Shown piece by piece: positions 6,766-11,733 of a stretch of DNA of 11,733 bases. The position numbers were made by a program, and so were the translations under genes. The notes under the pieces are model-generated. The model saw only the letters and a list, made by a program, of their open reading frames with translations. It made no database searches and was not told where the DNA came from. The DNA comes from Anaerolineae bacterium. GTDB taxonomy: Bacteria; Chloroflexota; Anaerolineae; JAAYZQ01. Every line of letters starts with the position of its first letter. Within the stretch, counting starts at the first letter, position 1. The stretch is from positions 1 to 11,733 of the forward strand of contig JAFGOG010000513.1 in NCBI GenBank assembly GCA_016926595.1, given 5' to 3'.

Positions 6766-6881
6766 CCGTTACCTTTTGCCACGCTGCGACGGTATCATGT
6801 CAATAGACGATCCCCCAGCTTGTGTTGGCATTTGACATCTTGGGGCAACCTGATCGGGCCGCGCTTTGGCTGTCACCGGGT

Positions 6882-6909
6882 TTGCGAGTCGAATGGAGTG
6901 TGTTAGAAT
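6882..6909 (+). promoter_or_regulatory. Possible promoter of the ECF sigma factor gene
   Basis: TTGCGA (6882-6887) and TAGAAT (6904-6909) are separated by 16 bp, a moderate sigma-70-type match. Transcription would start near 6916, downstream of the in-frame ATG at 6913, which supports the later TTG start at 6976. No ECF-type autoregulatory promoter was found at acceptable spacing. Confidence 0.4.
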
Positions 6910-6975
6910 AGCATGGATGCACAATCGGTTCTCATCGATCGGCGGCAGCAGATGCCAGCGGAGGAGGCAGCAACG

Positions 6976-7518
6976 TTGAGTGACCCGCATGTAACCTCAC
7001 TCCTTGCCCGGGCCAGGCAAGGAGACGAGCGCGCTATCGGTCAATTGTACCGCGACTATGCGCCCCGGATCTATGGTTACCTCGCTCGCCAGGTTGGGGA
7101 TCCCGCCGTGGCCGACGATCTGTGTTCCGAGGTGTTCTTGCGCGCCCTGGAAGGGCTGCCCCGCTTCGAGTCGCGGGGCGTCTCGATCGTCGCTTGGCTG
7201 TATCGGATTGCCCACGACCGGGCCGTCGACTACTTTAGGCGGCAGGCGCGCCGGCCGGCTGTGCCCTTGAACGACGAGCTGGTTGCTGTCGAGCCAGGGA
7301 CCGAGCAAACGCTGGATGCGCATCTCAGAGCTGAACAGCTAGGCCGGGCCATCGACCGGCTGACCGCCGACCAGCAGCAGGTGGTGCTGCTCCGTTTTGT
7401 CGCCGATCTCAGCCTGCAAGAGGTGGCGCACGTGATGGACAAGAGTATTCCTGCCGTCAAGATGCTGCAACTGCGCGCGCTGTCAAGTCTGCGGGAATGG
7501 GTTGCTCGAACCGGTTAA
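6976..7518 (+). CDS. ECF-type sigma-70 family RNA polymerase sigma factor
   Basis: A 180-residue alternative sigma factor that directs RNA polymerase to a specific set of promoters. Region 2 covers about residues 20-95 (AIGQLYRDYAPRIYGYLARQ, DDLCSEVFLRALEGLPRFE, AWLYRIAHDRAVDYFRR). Region 4 covers about 121-177 (LGRAIDRLTADQQQVVLLRF, LSLQEVAHVMDKSIPAVKML). Sigma regions 1 and 3 are absent, as expected for ECF. The TTG start at 6976 is chosen because AGGAGG lies 8 nt upstream and it gives the usual ECF length; an ATG at 6913 is in frame but has only GGAG 14 nt away and would add 21 residues. The gene ends 9 nt before the start of the large membrane partner, whose Shine-Dalgarno overlaps the stop codon, so the two are co-transcribed and probably translationally coupled. 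Confidence 0.92.
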   Translation: MSDPHVTSLLARARQGDERAIGQLYRDYAPRIYGYLARQVGDPAVADDLCSEVFLRALEGLPRFESRGVSIVAWLYRIAHDRAVDYFRRQARRPAVPLNDELVAVEPGTEQTLDAHLRAEQLGRAIDRLTADQQQVVLLRFVADLSLQEVAHVMDKSIPAVKMLQLRALSSLREWVARTG

Positions 7519-7527
7519 AGGAGAACG

Positions 7528-10218
7528 ATGATGGAGAACGATCGTGCATTATTAGCCGAGATCTTGAATGACTGCCTGGAGGCCATAGAAGCCGGGGCCA
7601 GCGTCGAGGACTGCCTGGCCCGTTACCCCGAGCACGCGCAAACGCTGGCCGATCTGCTGCGCCTGGGTGGCGAGGTCAAACAGGTGTCGCTGCCCGCTCC
7701 TACGCCCGAAATGCTGGCGGCGGGAGAACGGCGGCTGATCGAGGTGGCTGCCCAGAGCCCAGCGCGCCTGGCGCGCGCCAGGCGGACGCGATTGCCATCG
7801 CTTGTCGAGCGGCTGGTGGCGAGTCGTCGCGCCTGGCCCAGGTGGGTGTTGCCCGCCGCTGCACTCTCGGGAGGCTTGGCCTTGCTGTTTGCCTGTGTCG
7901 TCCTGGTTTTGTTGGGGGGAGGGTTGGCGTGGCGGTCGCTGCGCGACAGCGAGACCACGCCCGGCTTGCCACCGGCCGTCGTCTCGCAGGACGACCACGA
8001 ATCGGCCCCTTCGCCCGAGCCTACCGCGACGGAAGGCCTGACCCGGGACGTTTCCCCACTGCCCGAGCCCACCGCAGCGCAAGGGGTGGCTCAGAACGTG
8101 TCTCCACTGCCCCAGCCAACTGCGCTGCCTGCGGAGGTCCGCTTGCCGGACGCGGCGCACGCGGTCTATTTGCCGCTGGCGGTCAGCCCACTCTCAGCCC
8201 ACCTGGCTATGCTGGATGGCCAACGCGGGGTGGTGGAGGTGCAGGGCGTCGACGGCAATTGGTCGGCGGCGGTTGGCCAGCAGACGGTCGCGGCCGGGGC
8301 GCGGGTGCGCACGGGCGCGCTGTCGGCCGTTGCCGTCAGATTCTACGATGGCAGCGCGGCTTACCTGGGGCCAGATACAGAGCTCTCGATCGATGCCCTG
8401 GGCCAGGACCCCGGAGATGGCTCGCGCCTGGTCGAGCTGACGCAGTGGGGCGGGGAGACGGACCACGACGTTGCCCCTGCGGCCGGGGCAGCCGGGCGCT
8501 ACCAGGTGCACACGCCCTCCGGGAGCGGCGAAGCCAGGGGCACGTTCTTTCATATGTCCGTGACGCCGGCTCTGGTGCGGTTTGTGGTAGACGAAGGCGC
8601 CGTTGCAGTGAGCCACCTGGACGTCATCGTGGTGGTGATCGCCGGGCAAGCGACGACGGTCCACGCCGGCATGCCACCCGATAGCCCCTTTTTCCGCGTC
8701 AATGGCGAGGGGGAGGTGGAGGCCACCGGCGCGACCTGGCGGGTCGCGGGGCAGAACTTGGAGACGGACGAGGCCACCGTGATCGTCGGCAACCCTCAAG
8801 TCGGGGATTGGGTGTCGGTCGACGGGCACTTGCTGGCCGACGGCACGCGCGTCGCCGACCGGATCGTGCTGCTTCGTCGCGCGCCGGCAAATCGGTTTAC
8901 GCTGAGCGGCGAGGTAGAGGCGATCGGCGCCGCTTTGTGGACCGTAGCCGGGCAGACGATCGCCGTCACTGAGACTACCGTCATCGATGAAGGTATTGTG
9001 GTCGGGGATCGGGTGCGCGTGGACGGCGTGATCGACGGCCCCGCGGGCGGGGCACTTGAGGCGGAAAGGATTTCCCTGATCGACGCGCGCGGCGAGCCGT
9101 TTCATTTCGTCGGCGTGGTGCAAGAGACCGCCGGGGACCATTGGGTGGTGTCGGGTATCTCGGTCACGGTCGATGCCAAGACGGTCATCGACGGCGACCT
9201 GGTGGTGGGTGATGTCGCCCGCGTGCGCGGTGTGTTCGTGGACCAGGAAGGTGGCATCTGGCTGGCGCGCTCGATCAGGCGGCTCGCCCGGGAGGAACAC
9301 CAGTTCGAGTTTGTGGGCCTTGTCGAGCGCATCGATCCCTGGGTAATCTCTGGTGTCCCCATCGAGACGCGGATGTGGACCGAGATCAAGGACGAGATCG
9401 AGATCGGTGACCTGGTCGAGGTAAAAGGGCGCATCTTGCCCGACGGCACATGGCTAGCCGAAGAGATCGAGCTAGCCGACGACGACCACGATCTATCCTT
9501 CGAATTTGTTGGCCGGGTAGATCGTACTGGACCATGGGTCGTCGATGGCATCTCGCTCACGGTCACCTCTCGCACCGAGATCAAAGGCGAGATCAAAGTG
9601 GGCGATCGCGTCCAGGTGGAGGGCCGGATCCAGCCCGGTGGCGCGTGGCTGGCGACCGAGATCAAGCTGGTCCGTGCCAGGCCCGGCCGGGGGTGTATGC
9701 ACTTTACCTCGCTCGTGGTTCGCGTGAGCCCGGGCCGGGTTGTCCTGCAGAACGGCGCGGTCATCCCGCTTCACGGTGCTGTCTCGATCGAGGGCGAGCT
9801 CGCAGTCAACAGCGTGATCTTGTTCTACATCTGTGTGGACGATGACGGCGAGATGACCATCGCCAGTATTATCGTGATCGCTCACATCCAGCCGGCGCCA
9901 CCGTCACACCGGCCACCGTCAGGTGACGATGACGATGATGATGATGACGACCACGACGATGGCGACGATCGTGACCAGGATGATGACCGAGACCACGGTG
10001 ATGGCGGTGGCAGTCCGATTGTGGTGAGCGGGAATAACCAGACCCGGACGTTTACCTGTGACGGCAATTCGGTGGTGATTACTGGCAACAGCAATACCAT
10101 CACCCTGTCGGGCAGGTGCGGCCCGGTGACGATACGAGGCAACAACAACTGGGTCTCCATCCGCTCGGCCACGTCGGTGACCGATACGGGCAACAACAAT
10201 ACGATCGTGGGACCCTAA
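7528..10218 (+). CDS. Anti-sigma-like membrane protein with FecR, DUF5666 array and DUF3060-like tail
   Basis: An 896-residue single-pass protein and likely partner of the adjacent sigma factor. Residues 1-100 are cytoplasmic and helical (EDCLARYPEHAQTLADLLRL near 31-50), lacking the HxxxCxxC zinc motif of classical anti-sigma factors. One TM helix spans about 107-133. A linker with three PSPEPTA-type units (about 161-206) leads to a FecR-like domain (about 240-385: VRTGALSAVAVRFYDGS, then HTPSGSGEARGTFF). Five DUF5666-like units start near 390, 455, 522, 591 and 655, each with F.F.G.V......W.V.G, a T.I/V..G/E..VGD.V.V.G core and a closing A..I.L; a divergent sixth lies at about 723-790. An Asp-rich segment (800-829, nine Asp in a row) precedes a DUF3060-like tail with repeated GN(N/S)N motifs (830-896). 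AAAGGAG lies 4 nt before ATG 7528 and 7 nt before ATG 7531. Sequestration of the sigma factor is inferred from context. Confidence 0.85.
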   Translation: MMENDRALLAEILNDCLEAIEAGASVEDCLARYPEHAQTLADLLRLGGEVKQVSLPAPTPEMLAAGERRLIEVAAQSPARLARARRTRLPSLVERLVASRRAWPRWVLPAAALSGGLALLFACVVLVLLGGGLAWRSLRDSETTPGLPPAVVSQDDHESAPSPEPTATEGLTRDVSPLPEPTAAQGVAQNVSPLPQPTALPAEVRLPDAAHAVYLPLAVSPLSAHLAMLDGQRGVVEVQGVDGNWSAAVGQQTVAAGARVRTGALSAVAVRFYDGSAAYLGPDTELSIDALGQDPGDGSRLVELTQWGGETDHDVAPAAGAAGRYQVHTPSGSGEARGTFFHMSVTPALVRFVVDEGAVAVSHLDVIVVVIAGQATTVHAGMPPDSPFFRVNGEGEVEATGATWRVAGQNLETDEATVIVGNPQVGDWVSVDGHLLADGTRVADRIVLLRRAPANRFTLSGEVEAIGAALWTVAGQTIAVTETTVIDEGIVVGDRVRVDGVIDGPAGGALEAERISLIDARGEPFHFVGVVQETAGDHWVVSGISVTVDAKTVIDGDLVVGDVARVRGVFVDQEGGIWLARSIRRLAREEHQFEFVGLVERIDPWVISGVPIETRMWTEIKDEIEIGDLVEVKGRILPDGTWLAEEIELADDDHDLSFEFVGRVDRTGPWVVDGISLTVTSRTEIKGEIKVGDRVQVEGRIQPGGAWLATEIKLVRARPGRGCMHFTSLVVRVSPGRVVLQNGAVIPLHGAVSIEGELAVNSVILFYICVDDDGEMTIASIIVIAHIQPAPPSHRPPSGDDDDDDDDDHDDGDDRDQDDDRDHGDGGGSPIVVSGNNQTRTFTCDGNSVVITGNSNTITLSGRCGPVTIRGNNNWVSIRSATSVTDTGNNNTIVGP
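8692..9675 (+). repeat. Intragenic array of five DUF5666-like units
   Basis: The unit is about 58-66 codons long and is tandemly repeated five times within the sigma-partner gene. The last two units are the most alike (FEFVG.V.R..PWV..GI/V, then TEIK.EI..GD.V.V.GRI.P.G.WLA.EI.L), which suggests recent duplication of that pair. The repeats are diverged at DNA level and are seen mainly in the protein. Confidence 0.75.
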
Positions 10219-11240
10219 ATGTATTCCACAAAGGCCTCGACCATGGCGATCACATTGTCCAACGGCGTCTCGGGCATGGCCGAATGGGTCGTGCCGCCGA
10301 TGTAACCACCGTTGAACCGGCCGAACAAGGCTACCAGCTCGTGGACCTCTCGCCTGACGTCGTCCGGCGTGCCGCGCACCAGCGTGCCCTGGACATCCAC
10401 GCCGCCGTTGAAGCAGAGCTGGCCGCCGAACTCGCGCGAGAGCTGCCGCACGTCCATCGCCTGCGACTGCACCGGGTTCAGCACGTTCAAGCCGATCTCG
10501 ATCAGGTCGGGCAGGATGGCGCTGATGTCCCCGCACAGGTGCATCCACACGTGCGCGCCGCCGGAACGCACGCGCTCGAACAACCGCCGGTAGGAGGGCT
10601 TGTAAAAGCGCCGCCAGTCGTCCGGCCGCATGAGCAGCCCCCGCTGGCAGCCCCAGTCGTCGGAAAAGAACACGCCGTCTACGCCGCGCCGGAGCCACTG
10701 GTCGATCGTCGCCAGGTTGTACTCGACGATGCGGTCGCGCAGCCGGCAGAAAGCCCGCTCGTTCGTGTAGGGGTCCATCAACATAGCTTCAAAACCGCGC
10801 AGCATCCACAGCCGCTCGAACAAAGTGAACCAGACCGAGCAGCGCACGTAGCGGTCGCCGCGCTGCTCTAGCCGTTTGTCGGCGGCGTCAAACCGGCCGG
10901 TCAGGTGAGGGTTGGGGAAGGTATAGCCGGCCAGCGCCTCGTAGCTGCTGGCGAGGGGATACGATTCCGTCTTGGCGCCATAGCCGCTGTCCTCCCACCC
11001 GGTCTGCCATTCGTCCAACCAGAGGGTCACGCCGTCCCGGCAGACCGGTTCCACGCTATTGCGTGCCGCGTTGAGTCCGCCGAGCATGTCGTCGGGAAAA
11101 CATGCGGCCAGTTGGCGCACCCGTTCGCGCTTGCCTTCGTCCCTGTCCCATAACCAGTCGAGGTCCACGCTAACCGTGCATGGCAGGTACGCCGGGCCGC
11201 CGAACTCGATCGCTCGCCTGGTGTTCTCTTGTCCGGTCAT
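10215..11240 (-). CDS. Uroporphyrinogen decarboxylase-like (URO-D fold) protein
   Basis: A 341-residue protein with the URO-D/methyltransferase TIM-barrel pattern. Recognisable stretches are DGVFFSDDWGCQRGLLMRPD (188-207), the metal-site-like H234-x-C236-GD, LNPVQSQAMDV (254-264) and FNGGVDVQGTLVRGTPDDV (277-295). True HemE has N-terminal arginines for substrate carboxylates in a context not seen here, and no other heme gene is nearby. A corrinoid- or folate-type methyltransferase role, or another decarboxylation, is more likely than tetrapyrrole synthesis; the His/Cys pair would fit a zinc-binding thiol methyltransferase, but this is inference. The ATG at 11240 has GAGGAGG 9 nt upstream. Its stop codon overlaps the end of the convergent sigma-partner gene. 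It lies downstream of an ABC transporter gene on the same strand. Confidence 0.82.
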   Translation of the reverse strand: MTGQENTRRAIEFGGPAYLPCTVSVDLDWLWDRDEGKRERVRQLAACFPDDMLGGLNAARNSVEPVCRDGVTLWLDEWQTGWEDSGYGAKTESYPLASSYEALAGYTFPNPHLTGRFDAADKRLEQRGDRYVRCSVWFTLFERLWMLRGFEAMLMDPYTNERAFCRLRDRIVEYNLATIDQWLRRGVDGVFFSDDWGCQRGLLMRPDDWRRFYKPSYRRLFERVRSGGAHVWMHLCGDISAILPDLIEIGLNVLNPVQSQAMDVRQLSREFGGQLCFNGGVDVQGTLVRGTPDDVRREVHELVALFGRFNGGYIGGTTHSAMPETPLDNVIAMVEAFVEYI

Positions 11241-11313
11241 CGCTTTTTTCCTCCTCTGGTTCTTGCACGATGGCTGGCACGCGCATCATCTCCGGTTCGG
11301 TGGATTCAGCCAT
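11170..11313 (-). CDS. Possible small ORF overlapping the URO-D start
   Basis: A 47-codon frame starts at ATG 11313 with an ideal AAGGAG 6 nt upstream, 29 nt after the stop of the ABC transporter gene. It ends at the TAG at 11172-11170, inside the URO-D gene and in another frame, so about 71 bp overlap. The product is acidic in its first half (MAESTEPEMMRV, then EPEEEKSDD) and basic after that, with no TM helix. I do not recognise it. It could be a translated leader peptide that couples ABC transporter and URO-D translation, or a chance frame behind a real ribosome binding site. Confidence 0.35.
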   Translation of the reverse strand: MAESTEPEMMRVPAIVQEPEEEKSDDRTREHQASDRVRRPGVPAMHG

Positions 11314-11342
11314 TGCTTGCTCCTTTCTGCGCAGGGCAGAGA

Positions 11343-11733
11343 CTAGAGAGTGATCTCGGCCAGCCCGGCACGCGCGAACTGGCTCATGTAGAGACGGTGG
11401 TAGAAACCTCTCTCGGCCAGGAGAGAATCGTGGGTGCCGCGCTCGATGATGCGCCCATCGTCGATGACCAGCACCTGATCGGCGTTGCGGATCGTGCTCA
11501 AGCGGTGGGCGATGACAAAGCTGGTGCGCCCTTGCATCAACTTGAGCAGCGCCTCCTGGATGTGGACCTCGGTGCGCGTATCCACGCTGCTGGTCGCTTC
11601 GTCCAGGATCAGAATGCGCGGGTTGGCCAGGATGGCGCGGGCGATCGCCAGCAACTGGCGCTGCCCCTGGCTCAGCGTGCCGGCCCGCTCGGCGAGAGAG
11701 GTCTGGTAGCCCTCGGGCAGATGCTGGATGAAC
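11343..11733 (-). CDS. ABC exporter ATP-binding domain, C-terminal part (runs off the window)
   Basis: Only the last 129 or so residues are in the window; the frame stays open to the window edge, so the gene is partial at its 5' side. The ATPase motifs are in order: signature LSQGQRQ, Walker [14 protein letters not shown] with the catalytic Glu and D-loop, and the switch histidine in VIAHRLSTI, followed by [22 protein letters not shown]. This closely fits the nucleotide-binding end of half-transporters of the MsbA/MdlB/LmrA multidrug or lipid exporter type, in which an N-terminal six-helix membrane domain precedes the ATPase; that part and the Walker A motif lie outside the window. The substrate cannot be told. 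The gene ends 29 nt before the small ORF and about 100 nt before the URO-D gene on the same strand. Confidence 0.93.
   Translation of the reverse strand, partial: FIQHLPEGYQTSLAERAGTLSQGQRQLLAIARAILANPRILILDEATSSVDTRTEVHIQEALLKLMQGRTSFVIAHRLSTIRNADQVLVIDDGRIIERGTHDSLLAERGFYHRLYMSQFARAGLAEITL

Larger units (their letters stand above)
6626..6975. other. Divergent intergenic region between the MFS and sigma factor genes
   Basis: About 350 bp with no supported gene, separating two divergent transcripts. It holds the MFS promoter with its inverted repeat (6716-6765), a weak sigma-gene promoter (6882-6909) and the sigma ribosome binding site (6962-6967). A further 7-bp inverted repeat, ATGTCAA (6797-6803) and TTGACAT (6832-6838), has no clear role. 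Confidence 0.6.

Noticed and set aside
6844..6874. ECF-type autoregulatory promoter (AACC...GTC) upstream of the sigma gene
   Set aside because: The spacing between the AACC and GTC elements is 21 bp, longer than the usual 15-17 bp.
8194..9300. 368-codon minus-strand frame opposite the sigma-partner gene
   Set aside because: No motif, His/Arg/Pro-rich, and it lies over the well-supported FecR and DUF5666 units.

Overview
The window looks like chromosomal DNA of a GC-rich, Gram-type-uncertain bacterium, most likely a member of the Chloroflexota (Anaerolineae/Caldilineae-like). This is inference. It rests on membrane-anchored proteins with long TP-rich linkers followed by PA14 domains, on an ECF sigma factor paired with a FecR/DUF5666 protein whose N-terminus has the 'EDCLARYPEHAQTLADLL' style common in that phylum, and on high GC with clear Shine-Dalgarno sites. 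I see no rRNA, tRNA, transposase, integrase or CRISPR array.

Layout. (1) 1-155: a non-coding tail with a 19-bp direct repeat and a perfect 15-bp hairpin. (2) 156-1814, minus: membrane-anchored protein with three PA14 domains on a repetitive Pro/Thr stalk. (3) 2079-3008, plus: single-pass membrane protein of unknown function. (4) 3031-4742, minus: MarR regulator, small cupin and NapH-like polyferredoxin, probably one redox or stress unit. The MarR gene has a near-consensus promoter overlapped by a perfect 10-bp palindrome. (5) 4842-6625, minus: MFS transporter followed by a stand-alone ChrB-type chromate-resistance domain protein, with a promoter whose -35 lies inside a long inverted repeat. 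(6) 6976-10218, plus: ECF sigma factor and an 896-aa membrane protein combining an anti-sigma-like N-terminus, a TM helix, FecR, an array of five or six DUF5666-like units, an Asp-rich segment and a DUF3060-like tail. (7) 10215-11733, minus: the C-terminal end of an ABC exporter subunit, a possible 47-codon small ORF, and a uroporphyrinogen-decarboxylase-like protein.

How they work together. Regions 4 and 5 read as adjacent stress modules: oxyanion or toxicant efflux (MFS plus ChrB domain) next to a MarR-controlled redox cassette. Region 6 is a self-contained signalling pair in which the large partner probably holds the sigma factor at the membrane and senses the cell surface. The PA14 protein also faces outward, so much of the window concerns the envelope. 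The gene ends at 10215-10218 overlap tail to tail.

The strongest candidates for something undescribed are the sigma/multi-domain partner module, the ChrB-domain/MFS pair with its own inverted-repeat promoter, and the MarR-cupin-polyferredoxin cassette. All family calls are by eye; no database search was possible.
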